DNA from: Bacillota bacterium
GTDB taxonomy: Bacteria > Bacillota > Clostridia > Christensenellales > SZUA-584
DNA: 64,000 nt
Direction of reading: 5' to 3'
Assembly (NCBI GenBank): GCA_023416745.1
Contig: JAEZHF010000044.1
Location: 1-64,000, forward strand
Below are positions 25,005 through 33,280 of the stretch, in pieces. Both the position numbers and the translations under genes were made by a program. Numbering within the stretch: the stretch's first letter is position 1; each line of letters starts with the position of its first letter. The notes under the pieces were generated by a model that was given only the letters and a program-made list of their open reading frames with translations, had not been told where the DNA came from and did not search any database.

Positions 25005-26720
25005 ATGAATAAAAAAACTGAAAACAAAATTCTCAGCTTTGTACAGCCGGCTGAGTTTTATATTCGCAAAGCTGAAAAGCATATTGATGCTGGTAATCTT
25101 CTGGGGGCACTGCAGCTTTATCGGCAGGTCCTGGGGATGGAACCTGGAAATGTGGATTATCTGCTCAGCATCGCTCAGGTTTATTCGGAGATGGGTCTTT
25201 ACGCAGAGTCTAACGATGTTCTGCTGAAAATTGCCAAGTATGGGAATACTCCGACCGAGTGCCTGTTTGCGCTGGGATGCAACTACATGGGCATGAAAAA
25301 TTATGAGCTGGCAGACGAGGCGTTTGAGCAATATCTGGCCATCGATCCCGAAGGCGAATACGCCGAGGATATCGATGAGCTTTTTGATATCATTGATGAA
25401 GAGGAATACGAAGAGGAAGGAATTCTTCATGACATCAACCGCCGGTTGATATATGAAAAAGCTTACGAGGGAAAACAATGTCTTGACAAAGGCGATTACA
25501 ATAACGCCATCAAACACCTGGAATCTGTAATAGAGAAGGATCCAACGATATATTCGGCAATGAACAACCTGGCTTTATCCTATTTCTTTGACGGACACAA
25601 ACACAAAGCCATTGAAATTTCAAAAAAAGTGTTGGGCGCGCAGATGCAGAATCTTCATGCCTGCTGTAATCTCGCGCTGTTTTTTTCGGATATGAATGAT
25701 CATGCCAGTGCGACGGCTTACCTGGAAAAGCTCAGTGGTATCGGAGACATACAGCCTGAAGATATGCACAAAATCGCACTGACTTACTGTGAATTGGGTT
25801 ATCATGAGAAAGCTTACAGATGGTTTTTGAAAATCGTCGGGTTCCAGCCTTATGATATTCGCATTCTGCATTTTTGCGGCATTGCTGCCTATAACTGTTG
25901 CCTATATGCAGAGGCTCTTGGTTTTTTCGTTAAAATATTGAAGATTGATCCAAAAAACAGCTTGGCGTTGTATTACAGTACAAAGGCTCAGGAGGCTCGA
26001 AAGAACGGTTCCGGAATAGATATGGAATATGTATATCAGGTACAGTTCGACGAGATCAAACTGCGAATAAACTATTTGAACGATTGCCTCAAGCAAAAGG
26101 ATGGCAGCCTTGAATTCAAGTGGAAAAATGATAAATACTTTCGTTCAATCATCTACTGGGGTTTGCATTACGGCGACGAATATATTAAAAAAATCGTACT
26201 TGAAATTATGAGCATGTTTACTGACGCCGAGGTCGAGGAGGAGTTCCGCGATTTTCTTTTAAAAAGTGCTGAAACAGACGAGATCAAGAACGATATATTT
26301 ATGTACTTGAAACGCATGGGAGCCAGAGAACCTTATGTGGCGTATATCAAAGGAGCTATTGCCGAAGTGCGCGTGGGTACGGTTTCAGATGATATGAAAG
26401 ACCTGCCTGCTCCGTATGCCGCGGCGCTCAACATATTTATCAAAAGCGTCAGACTGCGATATAACGATGACTTTCTATCAACTGGGGTTGAGCTGCTTGT
26501 TTCAATTGCAGGAGAAAGAAACGACGGGGGAACTTGGGTTGCACGTCCGGAAGCACTGGCTGCGGCGCTGGAATTGGGTGTCAGCGAACTGATGGACTAC
26601 AAGCGTCCTCCATTGAAAAAGGAGCTGATCAAGACATACGGCATATCTTTGATTACGCTTAACAAATACTATCGGATTATTTTTGAAGAACCGGAAATGG
26701 GTGACCCGAATGCTGATTAA
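25005..26720 (+). CDS. Tetratricopeptide repeat protein
   Basis: I use the ATG at 25005 (MNKKTENK) with AGAGGTGG before it; the GTG at 24987 lies at the predicted transcription start. The 571-residue protein has several TPR units, for example about 22-125 and 150-330, with typical spacing of Ala/Gly and Leu positions (GALQLYRQVLGMEPGNVDYL). The C-terminal 200 residues are helical, charged and not recognised. There is no signal peptide, so it is cytoplasmic and probably a scaffold. It overlaps the next gene by 11 bases and heads a four-gene operon with a HEAT-like protein, an HD hydrolase and an RNA methyltransferase. Confidence 0.82.
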   Translation: MNKKTENKILSFVQPAEFYIRKAEKHIDAGNLLGALQLYRQVLGMEPGNVDYLLSIAQVYSEMGLYAESNDVLLKIAKYGNTPTECLFALGCNYMGMKNYELADEAFEQYLAIDPEGEYAEDIDELFDIIDEEEYEEEGILHDINRRLIYEKAYEGKQCLDKGDYNNAIKHLESVIEKDPTIYSAMNNLALSYFFDGHKHKAIEISKKVLGAQMQNLHACCNLALFFSDMNDHASATAYLEKLSGIGDIQPEDMHKIALTYCELGYHEKAYRWFLKIVGFQPYDIRILHFCGIAAYNCCLYAEALGFFVKILKIDPKNSLALYYSTKAQEARKNGSGIDMEYVYQVQFDEIKLRINYLNDCLKQKDGSLEFKWKNDKYFRSIIYWGLHYGDEYIKKIVLEIMSMFTDAEVEEEFRDFLLKSAETDEIKNDIFMYLKRMGAREPYVAYIKGAIAEVRVGTVSDDMKDLPAPYAAALNIFIKSVRLRYNDDFLSTGVELLVSIAGERNDGGTWVARPEALAAALELGVSELMDYKRPPLKKELIKTYGISLITLNKYYRIIFEEPEMGDPNAD

Positions 26721-27540
26721 CTTTGAGAAGAAATTCTCAGAATATCTTGACGCATATATCCATGACAATCGCATCGGCAAAGATGTTATGGAAGATGTTG
26801 TGCCAGATATATATTTGAATTGGCTGGACACTCCCCAAAGCTGGCTCAATGACGTATCACCCAACGCTTACTTTGCCGCAATGGATGCTGTATCGATGAT
26901 CAAAACGCTGGGGCATTATATGCTGTCGGACTTGACTTTGCCCGGACCTTTGCTGAACCGTATCGCAGACAGCCGAAACGAGGCATATCCGCTGCTTATA
27001 TCCCTGCTAAAGAATTACAGCGGTGAGAATGAAGATAAGCTCCGGACGGTCGTTGTACGCTTGATCGAAGAGATGGACATGGACCATCCATATGATTATT
27101 ATATTGATGTGATTTCCAAGGCTGTTGAGCAAAGTGATTTTTCGGAAGCCTGTGCTGATGAGCTTCGGGATGCGGGTCCGGAATATGTGGAGGCTGTTTT
27201 AGCAGCCTTTGAACGTGCGGAGCACCCTTATGCGAGGGACTGCTTCCTCGATATATTAACGGATATGCCTTATGATGAACGTACGTACGGGTATGTAATG
27301 GAACGTTTTCTGCTCAGTGATACGCAGAAAGCGTTTTATGCCAACTGCTTAGGCAAAATCGGAAATCCCACAGCGCTGCCGGCGCTTGAGGATGCTATCC
27401 GCCAGGAAAACCTGCGGTATTTTGACTATATCGCTATCAGGAATGCGCTGGAAGAACTGGGCGGAGACGTCGATATCGAACGTGATTTTACAGGCGATAA
27501 TGACTATGATTCACTCATTGATTTGGAGAAAAAGCATTGA
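26710..27540 (+). CDS. HEAT-like helical protein of unknown function
   Basis: The ATG at 26710 lies inside the end of the TPR gene, the usual overlap for coupled genes; a longer frame from a TTG at 26683 has no ribosome binding site. The 276-residue acidic protein is helical. The pattern KIGNPTALPALEDAI near residue 225 is typical of HEAT/PBS-lyase repeats, and earlier segments (CFLDILTDMPYDE) fit degenerate repeats. The N-terminal 60 residues (DIYLNWLDTPQSWLND) are not recognised. It probably acts as a protein-protein adaptor with the upstream TPR product. I have no family name for it. Confidence 0.65.
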   Translation: MLINFEKKFSEYLDAYIHDNRIGKDVMEDVVPDIYLNWLDTPQSWLNDVSPNAYFAAMDAVSMIKTLGHYMLSDLTLPGPLLNRIADSRNEAYPLLISLLKNYSGENEDKLRTVVVRLIEEMDMDHPYDYYIDVISKAVEQSDFSEACADELRDAGPEYVEAVLAAFERAEHPYARDCFLDILTDMPYDERTYGYVMERFLLSDTQKAFYANCLGKIGNPTALPALEDAIRQENLRYFDYIAIRNALEELGGDVDIERDFTGDNDYDSLIDLEKKH

Positions 27541-28214
27541 CAGTATCATTTGAAGACATTATCAGGAGCGAGAAGATCAGCGAACTCGTCAGCCATTCCA
27601 ACAAGGTGCTTGAAATGATCGGGTACACCGACCATGGCCCGCGTCACGTGGGATATGTCAGCCGTATTGCGGGGGAAATATTGTACAAGCTGGGGAAATC
27701 CCAACGGCGTATTGAACTGGCCAAGATAGCCGGATGGGTACACGATGTTGGCAACATGGTAAACAGAAAGCACCATGGTTTAAACGGCGGCGTGCTTCTT
27801 TTCCCGATTCTATGCGATATGCAGATGCCGGTTTCTGAAGCATGTGAGATTTGTGCGGCCGTCGGATCTCATGAAGAAGAGACTGGTGCCCCAATCAGCG
27901 ATATTTCCGCTGCTCTGATCATTGCTGACAAAGTGGATGCTCACCGAGCGCGTGTCCGTATGAAGAAATACTCTCCGGCTGATATCCATGACCGTGTGAA
28001 TTATTCAATACAGTCTACCCGGCTTTCGGTGGTGGACGGCAACATTTGCATCGATTATGAAATGAGTGAGAGCGCATCTCCGATGGAATTTCTGAGCATA
28101 TACATGACGCGGATGCAGATGTGCGAAAAGAGTGCCCGCTTCCTTGGCTGCAGCTTTACATTGCGAATAAACGGCGTAAAACTCAACAGATGGGAAAGTG
28201 AAAATGGCGTATAA
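27537..28214 (+). CDS. HD-domain phosphohydrolase
   Basis: The start is a TTG (27537) overlapping the preceding TGA, with GGAGAAAA upstream. The 225-residue protein has a canonical HD domain: an early histidine in HGPRHVGYVSRIA (about 33-45), the metal pair in WVHDVGN (about 68-69), HHGLNGG, and a later SHEEETG plus ADKVDAHRAR. The family hydrolyses phosphoester or nucleotide substrates, often (p)ppGpp, cyclic dinucleotides or dNTPs. Which one is not clear, though it resembles uncharacterised clostridial HD proteins lacking a GYP motif. Co-transcription with TPR, HEAT and rRNA methyltransferase genes may link it to translation or stress control. Confidence 0.83.
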   Translation: MTVSFEDIIRSEKISELVSHSNKVLEMIGYTDHGPRHVGYVSRIAGEILYKLGKSQRRIELAKIAGWVHDVGNMVNRKHHGLNGGVLLFPILCDMQMPVSEACEICAAVGSHEEETGAPISDISAALIIADKVDAHRARVRMKKYSPADIHDRVNYSIQSTRLSVVDGNICIDYEMSESASPMEFLSIYMTRMQMCEKSARFLGCSFTLRINGVKLNRWESENGV

Positions 28215-29289
28215 ATGTTTTGCCTCCTGTTCATTTGGGCTGGAAGGCGTCACATCACGTGAATTGAAGGATTTAAGGGTTGCAGAAACAGATGCCCGGG
28301 ATGCCCGGGTTTATTTTTTGACCGATGAAGCTGGTATCGCGCGCGCCAACCTTTGGCTGCGCACGGCAGACAGGGTATACATAGAACTGAAAAGCTTTAC
28401 CGCAGTAACTTTTGACGAACTTTTTGAGGGTGTCCGCGGTATCGAGTGGGCAAATCGTATTCCCAAGAACGCCGCATTTATCGTGAACGCGGATTCGGTA
28501 GGAAGCCGGCTGTTCAGCGTATCAGACATTCAATCGATTGGGAAAAAGGCTGTCGCTGTCAGCCTGATGGCAGGGCACAGTGCGGCTGTGCTGCCAGAGA
28601 CAGGCGAGCGTTATGACATTCATATAAAAATACTGCGGGACACCGTATCGGTATGCCTCAATACCAGCGGTCAGGGGCTCAATCGCCGCGGTTACCGTGC
28701 ATCCAATGTGGCTGCGCCGATACGTGAAACACTGGCGGCAGGTCTCGTGCTGCTGTCAGGCTGGCGCGGGGGAGAGTTCGCTGATCCATTATGCGGATCG
28801 GGGACAATCGCCATTGAAGCGGCCATGGTCGGCCAGGGGATTGCGCTCGGTTTAAATCGCGGTTTCGATTCGGAACACTGGAACGGCTTTGGTAGAGCCT
28901 GGCGCGACGAGCGCTGCGCCGCTGCAGAAAAGTCTTCAGGCAACCAGCCGCTGATCTTTGCGTCTGATATTGACCCGAAGGCTGTCAGCGCGGCGGACAG
29001 AAACGCACGCGCAGCCGGTGTGAATATCCGCGTATTTAAAGCAGATGTCAAGGATTTCTCACGTAAACAGTGTACTGTGCTGACAAATCCACCGTATGCG
29101 GAGCGTCTGGGTGAGAAAAAAGACGTTCATCAGCTGTACAGTGATATGGGCAGGTCTTTCTCGGATGTAGAAAAGAAGTTTGTCATAACGGCTGACGAAG
29201 AATTCGAGCGGTTTTTCGGGAAACGCGCGGCACGCAAGCGAAAGTTATATAACGGAAACATACGCTGCACGTTCTATCAGTATTTCTAA
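28204..29289 (+). CDS. THUMP-domain rRNA guanine-N2 methyltransferase (RlmL/YpsC-like)
   Basis: I choose the ATG at 28204, which follows GGGAAAG; a GTG six bases earlier is possible. The 361-residue protein has an N-terminal THUMP region (about 1-160, starting YKCFASCSFGLEGVTSREL) and a C-terminal methyltransferase domain with FADPLCGSGTIAIEAA (about 195), ASDIDPKAV and the catalytic NPPYAERLG. This is the architecture of YpsC/RlmL-type enzymes that make N2-methylguanosine in 23S rRNA (position 2445 in E. coli). It overlaps the HD gene by 11 bases and ends the operon. Confidence 0.92.
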   Translation: MAYKCFASCSFGLEGVTSRELKDLRVAETDARDARVYFLTDEAGIARANLWLRTADRVYIELKSFTAVTFDELFEGVRGIEWANRIPKNAAFIVNADSVGSRLFSVSDIQSIGKKAVAVSLMAGHSAAVLPETGERYDIHIKILRDTVSVCLNTSGQGLNRRGYRASNVAAPIRETLAAGLVLLSGWRGGEFADPLCGSGTIAIEAAMVGQGIALGLNRGFDSEHWNGFGRAWRDERCAAAEKSSGNQPLIFASDIDPKAVSAADRNARAAGVNIRVFKADVKDFSRKQCTVLTNPPYAERLGEKKDVHQLYSDMGRSFSDVEKKFVITADEEFERFFGKRAARKRKLYNGNIRCTFYQYF

Positions 29290-29373
29290 GGTTGACTTGC
29301 CGCAGATTTATGGTATATTAGTTTATGCTGTGTGTATCTGGAAGCATCAAAACCCACATGCCGCCAATAATAT

Positions 29374-29450
29374 GTACCCGTAGCTCAGCTGGATAGAGCG
29401 TTGGACTCCGACTCCAAAGGCCAGAGGTTCGAATCCTCCCGGGTACGCCA
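29374..29450 (+). tRNA. tRNA-Arg (anticodon CCG)
   Basis: The 77-base cloverleaf has acceptor arms GTACCCG/CGGGTAC, a D arm with AGCTCAGCTGGATAGAGC, anticodon stem TTGGA/TCCAA enclosing CTCCGAC (anticodon CCG), and a T arm with GGTTCGAATCC. The 3' CCA is encoded. Confidence 0.97.
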
Positions 29451-29460
29451 GACACTATTT

Positions 29461-29500
29461 ATCCGAACCGTTTCTCATTGGAGGAGGGTTCGGATTTGTC
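29461..29500 (+). terminator. Terminator after tRNA-Arg
   Basis: ATCCGAACC (29461-29469) pairs perfectly with GGTTCGGAT (29487-29495) and is followed by a pyrimidine-rich TTGTCTTCT, 10 bp after the tRNA. Confidence 0.75.
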
Positions 29501-29605
29501 TTCTATCAGCATTATTTTATACCTATTTCCCTGTTAATATAAATATGGTATTATTATTTGTACAGGCTGTTCGTTATATATCACTATTTTCTCTTGAGGT
29601 GAAGA

Positions 29606-30409
29606 ATGAATCCATATGAACCACCCGGTAAGAGTATTGAAGTAAACACTACGCCATATTCTCGTGGTAATCAGGTTATAAAAAACAAACTTTTTATTAT
29701 AATCGCAATATTGTGTTTCGCTGCTGCCTCTATAACGATTGCACTGCATTTTCTTTCAGATACCCCCGTCAATGCGACTGAGGATCCGGTGAAATATTCG
29801 CCCTCTTCGGGAGTCGTGTCGATCGACGATAATGCGCTTACTGATAGACTCATCGTCGTCGACGCCGGACATGGCGGCTTTGATCCTGGCACCATAGGCG
29901 TGACAGGCACAGAAGAAGACGGATTGAACCTGCTTGTTGCAAATCATCTGAGGGAATTGCTGGAATCAAACGGTGCCAAAGTGATCATGACGCGTACGAA
30001 TGAAAACGCCATTGCCGAAACTAAAGATGCAGATATGGCAAAGCGGAGACAGATCATCACAGATAGCGGCTCAGATATCGTTGTGAGTATTCATATGAAT
30101 GCATTCTCAGACAGCAGCGTTTCTGGTCCGCTTGTAATCTTTATGCAAGGCTCAGTCAAGGGAGAAAAACTCGCAACGAGCATACAGCAAAATCTGTTGG
30201 ATGAATTAGCGCCAGAACAGCAAAACAGCGCCCGTTCAGGAGACTTATACATATTGCGCAGCGGTTGGCAGCCCTGTGTGATCGTTGAATGTGGATATCT
30301 GAGCAACGAAAAGGAAGAACAACTCCTTGTTCAGGATGATTATCAGAGGAAACTTGCCGAAGCAATTTGCGGCGGCATCAATTATTACTTTCTGTCAGAT
30401 AAAGAATAA
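29606..30409 (+). CDS. N-acetylmuramoyl-L-alanine amidase, CwlD-like
   Basis: The enzyme cleaves the amide bond between MurNAc and the stem peptide. The 267-residue protein starts after GAGGTGA and has a membrane anchor (28-50), a 30-residue linker, and an Amidase_3 domain with zinc ligands His89 (VVDAGHGG), a glutamate in GTEEDG (about 103) and His163 (SIHMNA), and the catalytic Glu228 (IVECGYLSNE). Size and layout match CwlD, which helps form muramic-lactam in spore cortex, so this supports a spore-forming lineage. A vegetative amidase is possible because no other sporulation gene lies nearby. Confidence 0.88.
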   Translation: MNPYEPPGKSIEVNTTPYSRGNQVIKNKLFIIIAILCFAAASITIALHFLSDTPVNATEDPVKYSPSSGVVSIDDNALTDRLIVVDAGHGGFDPGTIGVTGTEEDGLNLLVANHLRELLESNGAKVIMTRTNENAIAETKDADMAKRRQIITDSGSDIVVSIHMNAFSDSSVSGPLVIFMQGSVKGEKLATSIQQNLLDELAPEQQNSARSGDLYILRSGWQPCVIVECGYLSNEKEEQLLVQDDYQRKLAEAICGGINYYFLSDKE

Positions 30410-30484
30410 TTTATCTCTTGCGTTTGAGCTGCCATGTCAGTGGCATACTACCTAATGAACGATTTATAAAAGGGCAGTGTAAAG

Positions 30485-30733
30485 ATGGAATGTAACATTA
30501 TGGTTGTCAAGATTGGTACTCTCAGAGATGATTCTCCCAAAGTCCAGGAGGTTCTGTCTCGTTTTGGCTGCTCCATTAAGGTGAGGCTGGGTCTGCATGA
30601 AACACATAATGTCTGTTCCGATGAAGGCATACTCATCCTCCAGCTATGCGGCGATACAAAGGAGATGTTCGAATTGGAGCAAGCCCTAAATGCTATGGAC
30701 AGAGTTACAGCCAAGATGGTAGTGCTGAATTAA
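30485..30733 (+). CDS. Small ACT-like protein (TM1266-type?)
   Basis: An 82-residue protein with AAAAGGGC before the ATG. The order of strands and helices, with VVKIGTLRDDSPKVQEVLSR then RLGLHE, GILILQLCGDT and a C-terminal AKMVVLN, resembles the small ACT/ferredoxin-like proteins annotated as putative regulators of iron-only hydrogenase (TM1266 family). The match is by pattern only. No hydrogenase gene is in the window. It lies 300 bp upstream of the branched-chain amino acid transporter genes, whose operon ends with another ACT protein; a regulatory role in that context is possible. Confidence 0.55.
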   Translation: MECNIMVVKIGTLRDDSPKVQEVLSRFGCSIKVRLGLHETHNVCSDEGILILQLCGDTKEMFELEQALNAMDRVTAKMVVLN

Positions 30734-31033
30734 ATGCACAATAGAACGAAAGTCGTTGTAGGGTTTTCAGAGCATGTTAAGAAGTTGGATTTGAACATAT
30801 TCGGTTTATCTATGGGTGTCAAAATTAGATTGTGGAAGTACTGAGTGCCGGTTTCCTGGCATTTTATAATTAATTGTGATGGCACTTGTAATATTATAAT
30901 ATTTAAACTAAAAAATGTTTATACTTTCTTATTTATTGTTTGATTTGCATGTTTGTATAACTTGACATAGGCCTTTTATCCGACTATCATTATGGCTATA
31001 ATTCATTTCCAATAAAACAAGGAGGCAAAACAA
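30734..31033 (+). promoter_or_regulatory. Intergenic region with livK promoter
   Basis: No gene is seen. TTGACA (30962-30967) and TATCAT (30985-30990) with a 17-bp spacer make a good promoter about 45 bp upstream of livK; TATAAT at 30997-31002 is an alternative -10. The left 220 bp is AT-rich without recognisable structure; no T-box or leucine-type leader was found. Confidence 0.7.
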
Positions 31034-32179
31034 ATGAAGAGAGTTCTTGTCATCGTTCTGGTTGTTATTATGGCGCTGTCTTTGTTCACAGCTTGCGGAC
31101 AAAAATCCAACACTATAAAGGTTGGAATTAACATGGAGTTATCCGGTGCTGTGGCTACCTATGGCGAAGATACGGTTAAAGGCATTGAGCTGGCAATAGA
31201 GCAGATTAATGCAGCCGGCGGCATCGATGGTAAACAGATTGAAGTCGTAAAGTATGATAACAAGTCAGATGCAGCTGAAGCCACCACGCTGGCTACTAAG
31301 TTGATGACTGGCGACAAAGTGCTGGCCGTTATGGGTCCGGCAACTTCTGGCGCGTTTAAGGCTGAAATCCCGGTCGCAATTCAGAATAAGGTTTCCGTTA
31401 TATCCGGCTCTGCAACAGCGGATGATGTGACAGTGGATGATTCAGGAGTGAAGGAATACGCATTCCGTATCTGCTTCAACGACTCTTATCAGGGAACAGC
31501 GATGGCAAACTTTGCTGCTTCTGATTTAACAAAAAGCAAAGCTGTCATTATCAAAGACAGCTCGAGCGACTACAGCAAAGGATTAGCCGAGAGCTTCACT
31601 GCTGCGTTTACATCTGCCGGCGGTTCTATTGTTTCTGAGGAAGCGTATGTTGCAGGCGATACAGACTTTAACGCCGTTCTTACGAAGATTAAAGATATGG
31701 ATTTTGACGTTATCTTCATTCCTGGCTATTACGAAGAAGCCGGCCTTATCATCAAACAGGCTCGTGCGCTTGGCATATCCGTTCCGATACTTGGTGCAGA
31801 CGGTTTTGATTCGCCGGTCCTCGCAGAACTGGCTGGAGCTGACGCGGCCAATGATGTCTACTTCTCCAATCACTACTCTTCTTTGGACCAGAGCCCGATC
31901 GTTCAGGACTTCATTAAGGCTTTCAAAGAGAAGTATAACGCGGATCCCAATGCGTTTAACGCGCTTGGATTTGACCTCGCCAAATTCACCATCGACGGCA
32001 TCAGCCGTGCTTCTGAGATGAATGGCGAAGCTGTTAAAGAAGCGCTTGCCGGAACCCAGAATTTTGAAGGTGTAACGGGAACGTTCAGCGTTGGCGAAGA
32101 TCATAATGCTGTTAAAGCTCTTGTGGTCATCGAAATGCAAGGCGGTCAGCAGGTCAGCAGCGTTCGCGCTGGCGTTTAA
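31034..32179 (+). CDS. livK: Branched-chain amino acid ABC transporter substrate-binding lipoprotein
   Basis: The 381-residue protein begins with a lipoprotein signal ending LFTAC (Cys21) and continues as a LivJ/LivK-type periplasmic binding protein: VGINMELSGAVATYGEDT, AVMGPATSGAFKAEIPVA and the late ALGFDLAKFTIDGI. It should capture leucine, isoleucine, valine or related amino acids outside the membrane for LivHMGF. AAGGAGG sits before the ATG. A strong hairpin terminator follows, so it can be made in excess over the membrane components, the usual pattern for binding proteins. Confidence 0.93.
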   Translation: MKRVLVIVLVVIMALSLFTACGQKSNTIKVGINMELSGAVATYGEDTVKGIELAIEQINAAGGIDGKQIEVVKYDNKSDAAEATTLATKLMTGDKVLAVMGPATSGAFKAEIPVAIQNKVSVISGSATADDVTVDDSGVKEYAFRICFNDSYQGTAMANFAASDLTKSKAVIIKDSSSDYSKGLAESFTAAFTSAGGSIVSEEAYVAGDTDFNAVLTKIKDMDFDVIFIPGYYEEAGLIIKQARALGISVPILGADGFDSPVLAELAGADAANDVYFSNHYSSLDQSPIVQDFIKAFKEKYNADPNAFNALGFDLAKFTIDGISRASEMNGEAVKEALAGTQNFEGVTGTFSVGEDHNAVKALVVIEMQGGQQVSSVRAGV

Positions 32180-32193
32180 GCACTTAATCTACG

Positions 32194-32227
32194 GTGAGGG
32201 CCAGAAATGGCCCTCACTTTCTGTTTT
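32194..32227 (+). terminator. Terminator/attenuator between livK and livH
   Basis: GTGAGGGCCA and TGGCCCTCAC form a perfect 10-bp stem with a GAAA tetraloop, followed by a T-rich tract. Located inside the transporter locus, it should reduce read-through to livHMGF or act as a 3' stabiliser of livK mRNA. Confidence 0.9.
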
Positions 32228-32308
32228 TGTATAGTAACCAATTGAAAATCAAATATTTCTACTGATGTAATTCTTCCATAAAAAACGTGTTCCAATTTCA
32301 TAGTTTTA

Positions 32309-32317
32309 TGGTATGAT
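32309..32317 (+). promoter_or_regulatory. Possible extended -10 promoter for livHMGF
   Basis: TGGTATGAT is an extended -10 element with one mismatch, 79 bp before the livH start. It could supply transcription past the livK terminator. A small CCATCA/TGATGG hairpin (32353-32370) lies between it and livH. Confidence 0.4.
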
Positions 32318-32395
32318 GCAAAAGTAAAATAGCGAACAATTCTATTCCTTTGCCATCAATTAAATGATGGTTGGATGTTGAAAGAGGGGGAGCTT

Positions 32396-33280
32396 TTGGA
32401 ACAATTTCTGCAACAGCTTATCAATGGTATATCGCTGGGCAGTACTTATGCACTCATTGCATTAGGTTATACCATGGTATATGGCATTATTAAGCTTATA
32501 AACTTTGCCCATTGCGATATTTACATGATCGGCGCTTTTATTGGATATTATTGTTTGACAATTTTTAATCTTGGTTTTGTACCATCATTGTTAGTCGCCA
32601 TGGCTCTTTGTACAATTTTAGGGGTAACAATCGAGAAAGTGGCATATAAACCGCTGCGGAACTCATCACGAATCGCTGTTCTGATAACAGCGATCGGCGT
32701 TTCTTTGTTCCTCGAATACGGCATGGTGGCTTTGGTGGGGGCAGGTGTGCAGTCTTATCCCACCATGACGGGCTTGCTTGCTGAACAGTACAAGATGGGC
32801 GAAATCACCATATCTATGATGCAAATCATCATCGTCGGCGTTTCGGTGCTGCTCATGATACTGCTCCAGTTTATTGTCAAGAATACCAAAATGGGCAAGG
32901 CTATGCGTGCCGTTTCACTGGATGCGGATGCCGCCCGGCTAATGGGTATCAACGTAGACGCAACAATATCATTCACTTTTATGCTGGGTTCGGCATTTGC
33001 AGGTGCTGCCGGCGTCATGGTGGGTATGTACTATATATCTATAAAGCCACTTATGGGTTACCTTCCGGGTATCAAAGCTTTTGTAGCTGCCGTTTTTGGC
33101 GGCATTGGCAGTATACCAGGCGCAATGATCGGCGGATACTTCATCGGTCTTGTAGAGGTTCTCGTATCGGGATATGTCAATTCCCTTTATAAGGATGCTG
33201 TTGTTTTTGCGTTGCTCATACTCATACTCATTATTAAACCGACTGGCCTAATGGGCCGTGCTGTCAGAGAGAAGGTGTGA
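32396..33280 (+). CDS. livH: Branched-chain amino acid ABC transporter permease LivH
   Basis: I place the start at TTG 32396, six bases after GAGGGGGAG, giving MEQFLQQLINGISLGSTYAL, which aligns with the E. coli LivH N-terminus; an ATG at 32375 would include the binding site in the coding region. The roughly 294-residue protein has eight or so membrane helices and the family blocks GYTMVYGIIKLINFAH, KAMRAVSLDADAARLMGIN and AAVFGGIGSIPGAMIGG. It forms half of the transport channel. Its stop overlaps the livM start (TGATG). Confidence 0.93.
   Translation: MEQFLQQLINGISLGSTYALIALGYTMVYGIIKLINFAHCDIYMIGAFIGYYCLTIFNLGFVPSLLVAMALCTILGVTIEKVAYKPLRNSSRIAVLITAIGVSLFLEYGMVALVGAGVQSYPTMTGLLAEQYKMGEITISMMQIIIVGVSVLLMILLQFIVKNTKMGKAMRAVSLDADAARLMGINVDATISFTFMLGSAFAGAAGVMVGMYYISIKPLMGYLPGIKAFVAAVFGGIGSIPGAMIGGYFIGLVEVLVSGYVNSLYKDAVVFALLILILIIKPTGLMGRAVREKV

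Noticed and set aside
30734..31033. T-box or amino-acid leader upstream of livK
   Set aside because: No T-box sequence (TGGNACCGCG), specifier loop or leucine-rich leader peptide is visible.
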